Positions 31,776 to 41,457 of a DNA stretch of 64,000 bases are shown one piece after another. Where the stretch lies: positions 62,001 to 126,000 of the forward strand of contig CAYJOL010000006.1 of NCBI GenBank assembly GCA_964371785.1, given 5' to 3'. The stretch comes from CAVQCT01 sp964371785 (lineage in GTDB: Bacteria; Zixibacteria; MSB-5A5; GN15; FEB-12). A model generated the notes under the pieces. That model searched no databases and had not been told where the DNA came from. It saw nothing but the letters and a program-made list of their open reading frames with translations. Numbering within the stretch: position 1 is the stretch's first letter; each line of letters begins with the position of its first letter. Both the position numbers and the translations under genes were made by a program.

Positions 31776-32387
31776 ATGAAAAAAGTAGCACTAGTAACCG
31801 CAATGATTCTGCTTGGCCTGGCGACAGTAGGTATGGCCCAGCCGGGACAGCGCGGGATGGGCAGTTGCGACAATGCCTGCCAGCACCCGGGTATGGGGAT
31901 GATGGGTGGTCAGGGCATGGGCGGGATGTGTCAAGGCATGGGTATGCGCGACGGCATGCGTGGCGGTGGCCAGGGAGTCGGCATGATTCTTCGCATGGGC
32001 GATGAACTCAAACTGACACCGGACCAGCGCGACAAGCTCGAAGGTCTCGTGACCAAGTTCCAGACCGAACAGGTCGACCAGAAGGCCCAGCTTGAAAAAG
32101 CCCAGATCCAGCTTCGTGCCCTCATGCGTGACGATAAGTCGGCCGACAGAGATGTTCTTGCCGCGATAGATAATGTCAGCCGCCTCAGAGGTGAAATGAT
32201 GAAAATGCACTACAATCACTTCTCCCAGGCCAAAGCCATCCTCACCACCGATCAGATCAATCAACTCAAAGAGATGCGTCAGGATCGGATGGGAAAGCGG
32301 ATGGGCCGTATGGGCATGGGTCATCCCGGTATGGGGATGGGTCAGGGCATGAATAACGGCAACGACGATGACGAGGATAGCAATTAA
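31776..32387 (+). CDS. Spy/CpxP-family periplasmic chaperone, Met/Gly-rich
   Basis: A 203-residue protein with a signal peptide (about 1-21, ending GMA). Long Met/Gly/His runs lie at about 35-70 and near the C-terminus (MGMGHPGMGMGQGM). The core has LKLTPDQRDKLEGLVTKFQ and HFSQAKAILTTDQINQLKEM, two LTxxQ-like motifs of Spy/CpxP. The methionine-rich flanks suggest copper or silver binding. AAAGGAAAC precedes ATG 31776. It is the fourth gene of the sigma operon. Confidence 0.8.
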   Translation: MKKVALVTAMILLGLATVGMAQPGQRGMGSCDNACQHPGMGMMGGQGMGGMCQGMGMRDGMRGGGQGVGMILRMGDELKLTPDQRDKLEGLVTKFQTEQVDQKAQLEKAQIQLRALMRDDKSADRDVLAAIDNVSRLRGEMMKMHYNHFSQAKAILTTDQINQLKEMRQDRMGKRMGRMGMGHPGMGMGQGMNNGNDDDEDSN

Positions 32388-32467
32388 GGTCGCATGCTGA
32401 TGACTGGCTGGAGCGGATGGTCCTTTGCGCGCCAGCCTGAGATTTTCTTCATGCTACATTGCCAGAG

Positions 32468-32492
32468 AGACCCGCTTAACGGCGGGTCTTTC
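32468..32492 (+). terminator. Terminator after the sigma/Spy operon
   Basis: AGACCCGC (32468-32475) pairs with GCGGGTCT (32482-32489), 6-nt loop, followed by TTTCGTATTT. Confidence 0.65.
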
Positions 32493-32592
32493 GTATTTCG
32501 GCCACATTCCACTACAAAGCGCTTTCTGCCATAATGGCGCATTTGTGCCAAAACAGCTTGACTCGCTTCCCCTTTCGCCCAATATTTGAGCT

Positions 32593-34797
32593 ATGGAATA
32601 CAAACCAAAGCTCATTCTTGATTTTATACGGGCCAATACTGACCATCCCATGAAAATGAAAGAGCTGGCCAAAGCGCTGGAGATCCCGAGCGCGGGGTAT
32701 GGCCAGTTCCGCAACGTGGTGAAGGAGCTCGTCCGGTCCGGTGAACTGGTCAAGCTCAAGAGGGGCCGAATCGGTGTCGCATCGGAGTTGAATGTCCGGG
32801 TCGGCCGAATCGCCATCACGCGGATGGGGGTCGGCTACGTCATGGTCGAAGGCGAAGAGGGTAACGACGTGTATGTCGCCCCGCCGAAGCTTCACACGGC
32901 ACTCGACGGCGACACGGTGATGGTCAGGCTGACCGGCATGGCCGGTGAGAAGCGGGCCGGCCAGGTAATCAAGATTGTAGAACGAGCCAAACGCAACATT
33001 GTCGGGCTGTTCCACCAGAGCCGTCACTTCTCATTTGTTATCCCGGACAACAAGAAGCTGCATCGCGATATCTACATCCCCGACTCCGAGACCCTTGAGT
33101 CTCAGGAAGGCGAAAAGGTGGTCGCGGTTCTGACGCACTGGGATGACCCGTACCGTAACCCCGAAGGAAAGATCACCGAGCGTCTCGGCATGCCCGGGCA
33201 ACCCGGAGTCGATATGCTCACGGTGCTTAAGACGTATGACCTGCCGGAGCAATTTCCCGATGATGTCATAAGCGAAGCCGAGCAGGCTTCTGCCATGCTC
33301 TCCGATGACGAACTGACGCATCGCATCGACCTGACATCGGATTGCATCTATACGATTGACCCGGCCGATGCCAAGGATCACGATGACGCGGTGTCGGTCG
33401 AGAAGACAGCCACGGGATATCGGTTAGCGGTGCACATTGCTGATGTGTCCTATTACGTGGATGAAGGCACGGCGCTGGACCGCGAAGCGTTCCGCCGCGG
33501 CAACTCGGTCTATCTGCCCGGGATGGTGGTGCCGATGCTTCCGGAGATTCTCTCAAACGACGTATGTTCATTGAAAGTGAACCGTAAGCGACTCGCCCAT
33601 TCTGTCTTCATGGATTTCGACAACACCGGACATATGTTGAAATGGAGTTTCGCTGATACCCTGATCAAATCACGGGCCAAGTTGTCCTATGAAGAAGTTC
33701 AGGAATTTTTTGACAACGGAACCACGCCAACCAAATTGAACAAGGTGGCAGACAATCTCAGGACAGCAAGAGAGCTGGCGAAACTCCTGACTGAACGTAG
33801 ATTTGAAGCCGGCTCGCTCGATTTTGACCTCCCTGAGTCGAAAATCATTCTGAACACTCAGGGCGAGGTGCTCGAACTGGGGCATAAGGTGCGCCTGGAG
33901 TCCCATCGATTGGTCGAGGAATTCATGCTGGCGGCTAATAAGGCGGTGGCGCTCGAAGTCTTCCGCAAGGCACAGCCGTTCTTATATCGTGTGCACGATC
34001 GGCCTGACCAGGAGAAGCTTAAGGACTTTTCCGAACTGATGAAGCGTCTCGGTTATTCGTTCCCCGTCTCACCGAACATGCGCCCGGTTGTGTTTTCGAA
34101 GTTTCTCGAGAGGATCAAGGATGCTCAGGAGGCCGACTTCATCAACGAACTCTTGCTCCGCTCTATGAAAAAGGCGGTTTATCAACGGGAGAATATCGGT
34201 CATTTCGGCCTCGCCTTTACTCACTATACGCATTTCACCTCGCCCATCCGCCGCTACCCGGATTTGATCGTTCACCGCTTGCTGCGCAAGCTCAAGGGCG
34301 GCCACTACCCGGTCGCATACGCACGAAAAGTGGCCGGGATTATCGACTCGGTCGGCAGTCACTGTTCGGAAACGGAGCGGACGGCGGAGTCCGCCGAGCG
34401 CGATGCGGTCAAAGTCAAGCAGATGTCGTACATGGCGCAGCATGTCAGTGATGAATTCACCGGTGTCATTTCTGGGGTGATGCCTTATGGATTCTTTGTT
34501 CGTCTTGACAACATGGGTGTCGAGGGCCTCGTGCGAATGTCGGCAATGGACGACGATTATTATCTGCACGAGGAGAAACGGTATCGCATTGTCGGCCGTC
34601 GAACAGGCCGAACATTTCAGCTCGGTGATAAAATCAAAGTAGGCGTGCTAAAAGTCGATAAGGTCTCTAGCGAGATGGATCTGTTTGTGATCACGCCGGA
34701 GGGGGAAAAAGCGGCGCCGAAAAAGAGAGAGAAGGCCAAACCTGATAAGCGGGAGCGGCCGGCCAAATCGCGATACAAAAGCAGAAAGAAAAAGTAG
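32593..34797 (+). CDS. rnr: Ribonuclease R
   Basis: A 734-residue 3'-5' exoribonuclease. An N-terminal winged-helix-like region (about 1-65) is followed by cold-shock-like OB domains and the RNB catalytic domain. The latter has the metal-binding DPADAKDHDDAVSV and, later, HYTHFTSPIRRYPDL. A C-terminal S1 domain (FTGVISGVMPYGFFVRLDNM) and a lysine-rich tail (RKKK) typical of RNase R complete it. It degrades structured RNA. The tail separates it from RNase II. Confidence 0.95.
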   Translation: MEYKPKLILDFIRANTDHPMKMKELAKALEIPSAGYGQFRNVVKELVRSGELVKLKRGRIGVASELNVRVGRIAITRMGVGYVMVEGEEGNDVYVAPPKLHTALDGDTVMVRLTGMAGEKRAGQVIKIVERAKRNIVGLFHQSRHFSFVIPDNKKLHRDIYIPDSETLESQEGEKVVAVLTHWDDPYRNPEGKITERLGMPGQPGVDMLTVLKTYDLPEQFPDDVISEAEQASAMLSDDELTHRIDLTSDCIYTIDPADAKDHDDAVSVEKTATGYRLAVHIADVSYYVDEGTALDREAFRRGNSVYLPGMVVPMLPEILSNDVCSLKVNRKRLAHSVFMDFDNTGHMLKWSFADTLIKSRAKLSYEEVQEFFDNGTTPTKLNKVADNLRTARELAKLLTERRFEAGSLDFDLPESKIILNTQGEVLELGHKVRLESHRLVEEFMLAANKAVALEVFRKAQPFLYRVHDRPDQEKLKDFSELMKRLGYSFPVSPNMRPVVFSKFLERIKDAQEADFINELLLRSMKKAVYQRENIGHFGLAFTHYTHFTSPIRRYPDLIVHRLLRKLKGGHYPVAYARKVAGIIDSVGSHCSETERTAESAERDAVKVKQMSYMAQHVSDEFTGVISGVMPYGFFVRLDNMGVEGLVRMSAMDDDYYLHEEKRYRIVGRRTGRTFQLGDKIKVGVLKVDKVSSEMDLFVITPEGEKAAPKKREKAKPDKRERPAKSRYKSRKKK

Positions 34798-34814
34798 GAG
34801 TTGGTTCCTCGACC

Positions 34815-36236
34815 ATGAGCGGTAAAGTTGTAATACTGGTCACCAGGGGCTCGGAGATTGCCAAAACGGTGAATTGGGGAAAAATCGGAACCGTGGTGTA
34901 CGAAGTGTCTGAACTGTATGGCGCCACCAGAGAGCAGGCAGTCGATCTGGTACTGGTCGACGACTCCCGTGCGGATGTAAAGTACCCGGTAGCTACCAGA
35001 GTGCGTCGAAACAACGGATTGACCGAGATTTGGAAGATAGTCAAAGACACTATCGATGGTGAGCCGGATGAGCCGTTTATCGACGGCCACCTGCAGCTTG
35101 AGCTTGGGGCCGAAGGGATTGCCAAAAAAGTTCAGCAGATTCTCAGCGCTAAACATGTGCTGGCGCGGTTCAAAATCGTGAGTCGGTCGGCCAAAATGAA
35201 GATAGTAGCTGAGACGATAAGCCGGATTGCGCCGACTGATGTCCCGGTGATGGTGGTTGGACCGTCGGGATCTGGCAAAGAGCTGGTCGCACGGGCGATC
35301 CACGAGAACTCCTCTCGTGCTGATAAAGCGTTTGTAGCCATCAACTGCGGGGCCCTGGCTGAAGGCGTGCTGGAGTCGGAACTGTTCGGGCATGAAAAAG
35401 GCGCCTTTACCGGTTCAGTAAGCAAACGAGAAGGACTCTTCAAGAAGGCGGATGGCGGGACGATTTTTCTTGATGAAATCGGAGAGACCAAACCGGATAC
35501 CCAGGTAAAACTGCTCAGGGTACTCGAGGACGGAACTTATTACCCCGTCGGTTCCTCCTCGCCACTTCGTGCCGACGTCCGGGTTGTCTCGGCAACCAAC
35601 CGGGATTTGACGGAGGCTATCGACGAAAAGGCGTTCCGTGAGGATTTGTATTTTCGAATCGGCGTCGTCAAAGTCATACTTCCACCTCTGTTCGAGCGAA
35701 AATCGGACATACAGCCGTTACTTCAGTACTTCTGGACTAAGCATGAAAAGCTGAGTTACACGGATTCGGCGCTGGAACTGCTTGCCAAATATGACTGGCC
35801 GGGCAATGTGCGCCAGTTGCGGAATTTTGCGGATCGCATGGCCGCTTTAAAACCGGAGGGACGGGTCGACGTAGACGATGTGGAAAGATTTATCGACGAA
35901 CAGCACGCTCGGGCTACGAATCTACCGGTCTCTACCGGCAGGACGGTCGAGGAGGCCGGTCAGGAACTCATTTATCGTGCGATTCTCTCGTTGGGCAATG
36001 AAATCAAAATGCTGCGGGACCTGATTGTTTCGCATCTTCCCTCGGAAGACACCACTGAGGCGTACCGCGATGAGCCGGGTGAAATTACTCGCGGAATGAC
36101 GGTTGATCAGATGGAACGCGTGCTCATCGAACAGGCCTTGCGTGAGACCAAGGGTAATCGCCGGGATGCCGCCGCAAAGCTCGGCATTGGTGAAAGAACA
36201 TTATACAGGAAGATTAAACGATATAAACTGGGTTAG
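34815..36236 (+). CDS. Sigma-54-dependent transcriptional activator with atypical N-terminus
   Basis: A 473-residue protein. The first ~110 residues match neither receiver, GAF nor PAS clearly. The AAA+ domain has Walker A VVGPSGSGKELVARAI (~146-161), Walker B GGTIFLDEIGE and the arginine finger region. The sigma-54 contact loop reads GAFTGS (196-201), not the consensus GAFTGA. A Fis-type helix-turn-helix ends the protein (MERVLIEQALRETKGNRRDA). It is followed with 2-bp spacing by three outer-membrane/surface genes, so it may regulate or be regulated with them. Confidence 0.9.
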   Translation: MSGKVVILVTRGSEIAKTVNWGKIGTVVYEVSELYGATREQAVDLVLVDDSRADVKYPVATRVRRNNGLTEIWKIVKDTIDGEPDEPFIDGHLQLELGAEGIAKKVQQILSAKHVLARFKIVSRSAKMKIVAETISRIAPTDVPVMVVGPSGSGKELVARAIHENSSRADKAFVAINCGALAEGVLESELFGHEKGAFTGSVSKREGLFKKADGGTIFLDEIGETKPDTQVKLLRVLEDGTYYPVGSSSPLRADVRVVSATNRDLTEAIDEKAFREDLYFRIGVVKVILPPLFERKSDIQPLLQYFWTKHEKLSYTDSALELLAKYDWPGNVRQLRNFADRMAALKPEGRVDVDDVERFIDEQHARATNLPVSTGRTVEEAGQELIYRAILSLGNEIKMLRDLIVSHLPSEDTTEAYRDEPGEITRGMTVDQMERVLIEQALRETKGNRRDAAAKLGIGERTLYRKIKRYKLG

Positions 36237-36238
36237 GG

Positions 36239-37855
36239 GTGATCGATTTCGGACGGGCTATTGTACTGGGGTTGCTGTTAACGGTTTCAGGGGGTGTGGC
36301 TCTCACAAGGGACATACCGACCGTTACTTACCCATCAGAAGACGAACTTGAACTTGCATTGGACGCCGGCGAGATCAGTTACGACGACTTCCTGATCCTC
36401 AGGGAGCTGATCACGGTAGGGCTGGATTCGACCAATATCTATCTGCTCCAACAGATATCCGAGCCGGGTCTTAATCTGCTGGAATCAGTTCCCGAGTACC
36501 CGACGACGTCGAATGCAGCTCCCCGTAAAGGCGTCGGCGGCTATGTTCGCCATTCGTACTCGAAGTGCTTCGAGGACGAAGGAGATGTACGGTACCAAAC
36601 AGGCATCCGGTGTGATCTCGGCGAACAGGTCAGGGTTGAGACTAAAGTTCGAAGAGAGTTCAGCGGACGTGAACGGGTTCTCTACCGTTCCATGACCCTG
36701 GATGGCGATGGGGTCATAAAAAAGGTCATCGCAGGCAATTTCTCCGGCCGATACGGTCTCGGTGCGGCATTCGGCTACCGCGGCAAGATGCTTGATTATT
36801 CGCCCGATATAGACGCCGAATCCGCACTATTTCCCGATTACGGCGGACACAACGGGGTGAAGGTCGATGTCGCGTCCGGCCGCTGGACAGCCAACGGGGC
36901 AGTGTCCATACATAGGGATTCGACTCACCGCCTTACTACGACGGCGGCAAACCTACAGCATGGTTTCGGCCGTTTGACAGCCGGGCTTATTCTCCTGAAC
37001 AACGATCTTCGGAACAGGATTTCAGGATCGTCGCACCGCGAGCAGTTGATGTCGATTTGGTCGGAGTATAAGTCGGCATCGTTCAATCAGGCGGTCGAAT
37101 TTGTCGGGCAATATGCAAGTCACGGCGCTCTCGGCGCACTGGTTACCGAAGGACAATACCAAAGTGAGCGACTTCGCGTCAACCTGTACGGATGGTGGTA
37201 TGCATCGAAATTCAATGATCTCTCGGCCGGAAGCAGAACAGGGACTTCCAGCCGCAGGATGAGTCTTGATGATCTTGAGTTTGATTTTTACTCCAGACGA
37301 TCCGGTCAACGAGGCGGCCGAGTCAAGTCTGCCGTTGACCTCGCCAAAGACTGGGAGTTTGCGACGGATATCCAGTCAAGCCGTCTCAACGTCGATTCCG
37401 TGGACGTTCAATGGTCAGCCAAGCTCACGCGAAAGAGACTGGGAAGTACGGACGTAAGTCTCGACTACTATCAGCGGATCAAGCGCTGCGTGAACGACGA
37501 TCCTTCATCACTGGACAAGCATCGAATTCAGATCAACGCCGAATATCGCAGGGCAAACATCCTCGCCCGACAGTCAATCGGTTACACTAATGAGACTGAA
37601 TTGCCGGCCCGATTTTCCATCCTCTCGAGGCTCCGGATCAGGATTCCCTCCTATGGCGCGGTCGAGTTCTGGTCTAACGTCTCACAGGGACTGGTCTCCT
37701 CGGGTCAGATAGATACCTGGTACGGATTTGTCAGAAATCAGTTTGTCATCTCCACGAATTTGTCCGCGGATGTCAAACTTGGCCGATACTACCGCCGCTC
37801 CTCTTGGCCCCACACGCAGATGGTTGGTACATTTTCATTGGAGTACGCCCTATGA
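36239..37855 (+). CDS. Predicted outer-membrane beta-barrel protein
   Basis: A 538-residue protein starting at GTG 36239, two bases after the activator stop. A signal peptide (about 1-24) is followed by an acidic helical region (about 30-75). A long stretch of alternating polar/hydrophobic strands then ends in FSLEYAL, typical of barrels. I recognise no specific family. Its stop overlaps the next gene by ATGA, so the operon is tightly coupled. It may be a porin or assembly platform for the following surface protein. Confidence 0.6.
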   Translation: MIDFGRAIVLGLLLTVSGGVALTRDIPTVTYPSEDELELALDAGEISYDDFLILRELITVGLDSTNIYLLQQISEPGLNLLESVPEYPTTSNAAPRKGVGGYVRHSYSKCFEDEGDVRYQTGIRCDLGEQVRVETKVRREFSGRERVLYRSMTLDGDGVIKKVIAGNFSGRYGLGAAFGYRGKMLDYSPDIDAESALFPDYGGHNGVKVDVASGRWTANGAVSIHRDSTHRLTTTAANLQHGFGRLTAGLILLNNDLRNRISGSSHREQLMSIWSEYKSASFNQAVEFVGQYASHGALGALVTEGQYQSERLRVNLYGWWYASKFNDLSAGSRTGTSSRRMSLDDLEFDFYSRRSGQRGGRVKSAVDLAKDWEFATDIQSSRLNVDSVDVQWSAKLTRKRLGSTDVSLDYYQRIKRCVNDDPSSLDKHRIQINAEYRRANILARQSIGYTNETELPARFSILSRLRIRIPSYGAVEFWSNVSQGLVSSGQIDTWYGFVRNQFVISTNLSADVKLGRYYRRSSWPHTQMVGTFSLEYAL

Positions 37856-39453
37856 GAATTTCTCGCCTGCTGCTAACTATCGCAATCCTGATGATCAGTT
37901 CACGTCTGTCGGCGCGCCTGATCGTCAACGAACTGCTTGCTAACGAACCTGGAAGTTACACCGGTCTGGAATGGATAGAACTCTACAACGACTCGATCCA
38001 ACCAATAAATCTTAGCGATTATGTGATTCTTGTTGATGGCTCGCCCGTAAGCGTACCACCAGGAGTGACGGTTGCACCGCAAGGATACCGGATTCTCTGC
38101 CGGCGCCTCCTTGCCAGTGCGACCTCTCCGGGATTCGAATCCTACTGGGGCGACAGTTCAGGCGTATGGGGAGACTGTCCGACCGAAGATGGGATCGCGC
38201 TGCCGCTGGAGTGCACTTTCTCTTTGATGAATTCAAGCGGTTCGGTGTCAGTAGTATCCGGTGGATTTCAGATGTCCACTTTGCGGTGGAGTCAGGCCGG
38301 AAGGGATGCTTTCTCCTGGGAGCGGGTCTGGCCCGACTCGGAATTTGTTGTTCAGAGTATTTCGGCACGGGGTGCCACGCCGGGTAGAATCAATTCGGTC
38401 ACGCCTGTGCAATATGACTTAAGAATCGACTCGGTGAGTGTCAAACCCGTACCTCCGGATGTACAAATCTCTATACATATATCGTCACATGGGAGCAACT
38501 CTGTCGAGGACGCGGGCTTGTTTGTTTACGCTAGAGGCGTGGCGGATTCTATCTCCCTACCCACCGTAGCATCGTTTGGTTCGTATGTGTTCACAGCGGT
38601 CTATTCATTCGACGGTGTGTATGCGCCCCTGGCCGTTGGGCTGTCCGAAGACGAACGCATAGAGAATAATTTCTTTGACGGAATCGTTACGGGTTCGAGC
38701 TACCCACCTATTCTGATCAATGAGTTTTTGGCTAACCCGCAGTCAGAGCCATCCTCCGAGTGGGTCGAACTGGTCAACGTATCGGATACGGTCATTGACA
38801 TTTCGGGTTGGCGGGTGGGGGATGCGTCCGGTACGTCAATGATCTGCAGCAACAGCTATCTGATACATCCAGGGGACATCGTCGTGCTTGCGCAGGACGA
38901 GGTTGCGATGACCTCACGATGGTCCGAGCTGGCTGCTGTGGCAATAGAAGTAGCCGCGTGGCCGATGTTGAACAACGATGGTGATATGGTGCGACTTGTT
39001 GATTCGTTTGGTATCGAGGCGAGTCGATTCGCCTATGAAACGCTACATTTGGATGACTATAGTTGGGCCCGCCGCGACGACCTTACCTGGGGCCGATCAG
39101 CAGACCGGTTTGGCACGCCTGGCGAAGAAAACAGAGTTGTCGTCGAAAGTGAAAACGCGGCACTCCGTATCGAACTGAATAGTAGATACGTTTCACCGGA
39201 CGGCGACGGATTCCAGGATGAAGTGAATATCATAGTCGTTGGAAGCGACGTGGGAAAATGCGCCGTTCGCGTCTTTGACTCACAGGGAAGGCGTGTGAGA
39301 ACACTCGCGAGAGATCAGCAGTACCTTCCGGAGCCGATAATATGGGATGGCCTCTCCGATGACGGTCGGAGACTTCCGGTCGGGCTATATATCTTGCTCG
39401 TGGAACGCGACGACGGAAAATCGGCCAGGGTGGCGCTTGTGGTGGCGAGGTAA
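37852..39453 (+). CDS. Surface protein with two lamin-tail domains and FlgD-like C-terminus
   Basis: A 533-residue exported protein with a signal peptide (about 1-20). Lamin-tail domain 1 begins IVNELLANEPGSYTGLEWIE; a second begins ILINEFLANPQSEPSSEWVE and continues ISGWRVGDASG. A CARDB-like stretch lies between them. The C-terminal 90 residues are a FlgD-type Ig domain: SPDGDGFQDEVNI, VRVFDSQGRRVRTL, IIWDGLSDDGRRLPVGLYI. Such C-termini often serve as secretion/attachment domains in FCB bacteria. ATG 37852 overlaps the upstream stop. Confidence 0.85.
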   Translation: MRISRLLLTIAILMISSRLSARLIVNELLANEPGSYTGLEWIELYNDSIQPINLSDYVILVDGSPVSVPPGVTVAPQGYRILCRRLLASATSPGFESYWGDSSGVWGDCPTEDGIALPLECTFSLMNSSGSVSVVSGGFQMSTLRWSQAGRDAFSWERVWPDSEFVVQSISARGATPGRINSVTPVQYDLRIDSVSVKPVPPDVQISIHISSHGSNSVEDAGLFVYARGVADSISLPTVASFGSYVFTAVYSFDGVYAPLAVGLSEDERIENNFFDGIVTGSSYPPILINEFLANPQSEPSSEWVELVNVSDTVIDISGWRVGDASGTSMICSNSYLIHPGDIVVLAQDEVAMTSRWSELAAVAIEVAAWPMLNNDGDMVRLVDSFGIEASRFAYETLHLDDYSWARRDDLTWGRSADRFGTPGEENRVVVESENAALRIELNSRYVSPDGDGFQDEVNIIVVGSDVGKCAVRVFDSQGRRVRTLARDQQYLPEPIIWDGLSDDGRRLPVGLYILLVERDDGKSARVALVVAR

Positions 39454-40275
39454 ATGATGAACCGGGTCGCCAGGTCGCTCATAATTGTGATTATTCTGTG
39501 CCGCGGTACAGTCAAGGCTGTGGATTTTGAGACGCCGACTATACCGGGACTGGGCGGCTGCGCCGTCATGATGCAGCCGTCCGCATCCGATTTCCTGCTC
39601 ACCACCGGGGCAAGTCTCGGGAGTCGCTCATTTGCTGTGGACCTGCTTGATTACGACCAATTTCAAATGCAGGAATTTCATCAGAACGCCGCGGCCATCG
39701 CCTATCGCTCAGGTCGTTATGCGGTGGCGGCCGGGCTCACCCAGTTCGGGATGGACGGTCTTTATCGGGAGATGGCCTATCAAATCGCAGTCAGCCGACA
39801 GATCAGGCGCTTTGCTTTCGGAGTGAACAGCAGGGTTACCTCGATCGAATTTAGCGAATTTTACAGCCCGTTAAGCATGACCGCATTCGGCTTGGGAGCG
39901 GCCTGTAAGCTTCGCTCCGCCATAGTTAGCGTCAACCTCGAAGACATAAACTCCCCGCGACCGGGGAATACCAGCGAACGGCTGAATCCGAAACTTTCCG
40001 GTTACCTGGAGTACTGGCCACGAGAATCCTATTCCGTTACTTCGAGGGTCACCGCCCAAAAAGGGCAAAAGCTGCAGGTTGGATTCGGTCAGATTCTGAA
40101 ATTGCCGCTGCAATCCCGGCTTTTCTGGGGATTATCGACCAAACCACTAATCTATGGCGCAGGTCTTGAAATCTTCGTCTATAAAGCATTTATTACCTGT
40201 ACCGCGTCTTATCATCCGGCGCTCGGATTGAGTCGGATGATAACGCTTTCGTTTCGCGGCGACCGCGAAAAGTGA
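39454..40275 (+). CDS. PorV/PorQ-like outer-membrane protein
   Basis: A 273-residue protein with a signal peptide (about 1-22) and a barrel-type pattern of short strands. The NAAAIAYRSGRYAVAAGLTQ and MTAFGLGAACKLRSA blocks resemble the UPF0164/PorV-PorQ family. These partner with type IX secretion or related surface-attachment machinery. It starts directly at the end of the lamin-tail gene. The set activator-barrel-lamin-tail-barrel looks like one operon. Confidence 0.6.
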   Translation: MMNRVARSLIIVIILCRGTVKAVDFETPTIPGLGGCAVMMQPSASDFLLTTGASLGSRSFAVDLLDYDQFQMQEFHQNAAAIAYRSGRYAVAAGLTQFGMDGLYREMAYQIAVSRQIRRFAFGVNSRVTSIEFSEFYSPLSMTAFGLGAACKLRSAIVSVNLEDINSPRPGNTSERLNPKLSGYLEYWPRESYSVTSRVTAQKGQKLQVGFGQILKLPLQSRLFWGLSTKPLIYGAGLEIFVYKAFITCTASYHPALGLSRMITLSFRGDREK

Positions 40276-40290
40276 AACGGCTGAAGGGTC

Positions 40291-41433
40291 ATGGAACAGT
40301 ACAGCGTGAATAGATCCGACATTGAAAAGCGTGAGGCTCAAATGCTCGCGCCGTATGCCGCGATGTCATCAAAATCCCGGGGGCGCGTCTACCCGCTCAA
40401 AGAGCACGTCCTGAGGACCGCCTTTCAACGGGATCGCGACCGGATCATTCACTCCGCGGCATTCCGTCGCATGGAATACAAAACCCAGGTCTTTATCCCT
40501 CATGAGCAGGACCATTACCGCACGCGTTTGACGCACACGATCGAGGTGGCCCAGATTTCGCGGACACTTGCTCGAATATTACGCCTTAATGAAGATCTGT
40601 CTGAGGCGATAGCCCTGGCTCACGACCTCGGGCACACACCCTTCGGTCATTCAGGTGAGGATGTATTGAATGACCTGCTTGAAAAGCAGGGTGGGTTCAA
40701 TCACAACCGCCAGTCGCTTCGCATTATCGACCTCCTGGAACAGCGCTATGCCGAACATCCGGGACTCAATCTGTCATACGAAGTCCGTGAGGGAATAGCC
40801 AAGCACGAAACCAAGGTGCAGATCAGGAATGTCGAGTTTTCGCCCGATGAACGACCCACGCTTGAGGCTTCGCTGGTTGATATTGCCGACGAGATTACAT
40901 ACAACGCGCATGATGTCGACGATGGCCTGTCATCGGGTATTATCACGCCGGAAGATATCCAGCGGGAGTCATTTTGGTCCGAGATGCAGCTCAGCCAGGC
41001 GGTCAGGGCTCTGTCGGTAATAGATGATATGACCAGATATGCCCTGGTACGGGGGATACTGGATTATATTGTAACCGATGTCGCAAATGAGACTGAACGG
41101 AGACTACGGGGATACCGGATCGCCGATCTTGAAGATGTCCGAAAGTCCCGAAGCCGGATATGCGACTACTCGCCGCCGACCAGGGATGTGACTATGAAGC
41201 TCAAAGAGTTTCTGAATCAAAAGCTCTATCGACATCCGAAACTTCAGACCATGTCCGAATGGGCCCGAGAGATTATCGAGACGATCTTCACTCGCCTCAA
41301 GCGGGAGCCCACACTCATGCCACGACGGTTTCAGGAAATGCTGCTGACCGAAGAGAAAGAAATTGTCATCGCCGATTACATTGCCGGCATGACCGATAGG
41401 TTCGCCATAAAGATGTACGAGCAGGTGGGCTGA
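40291..41433 (+). CDS. dgt: dGTP triphosphohydrolase-like HD protein
   Basis: A 380-residue HD-domain phosphohydrolase that removes triphosphate from dNTPs. Metal-binding residues lie in TRLTHTIEVA, in ALAHDLGHTPFGHSGED (His111-Asp112) and in the later VDIADEITYNAHDVDD. The N-terminus RDRDRIIHSAAFRRMEYKTQVF is typical of the Dgt type 2 family. It starts 15 bp after the barrel operon. Related enzymes also act in phage defence by depleting dNTPs, but nothing here suggests more than housekeeping. Confidence 0.92.
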   Translation: MEQYSVNRSDIEKREAQMLAPYAAMSSKSRGRVYPLKEHVLRTAFQRDRDRIIHSAAFRRMEYKTQVFIPHEQDHYRTRLTHTIEVAQISRTLARILRLNEDLSEAIALAHDLGHTPFGHSGEDVLNDLLEKQGGFNHNRQSLRIIDLLEQRYAEHPGLNLSYEVREGIAKHETKVQIRNVEFSPDERPTLEASLVDIADEITYNAHDVDDGLSSGIITPEDIQRESFWSEMQLSQAVRALSVIDDMTRYALVRGILDYIVTDVANETERRLRGYRIADLEDVRKSRSRICDYSPPTRDVTMKLKEFLNQKLYRHPKLQTMSEWAREIIETIFTRLKREPTLMPRRFQEMLLTEEKEIVIADYIAGMTDRFAIKMYEQVG

Positions 41434-41457
41434 CTGTCAGTAGAACCGATCGACAGG

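Noticed and set aside
40291..41433. Dgt as part of an anti-phage dNTP-depletion system
   Set aside because: Only a housekeeping-type Dgt is present, with no partner nuclease, toxin or regulator nearby.
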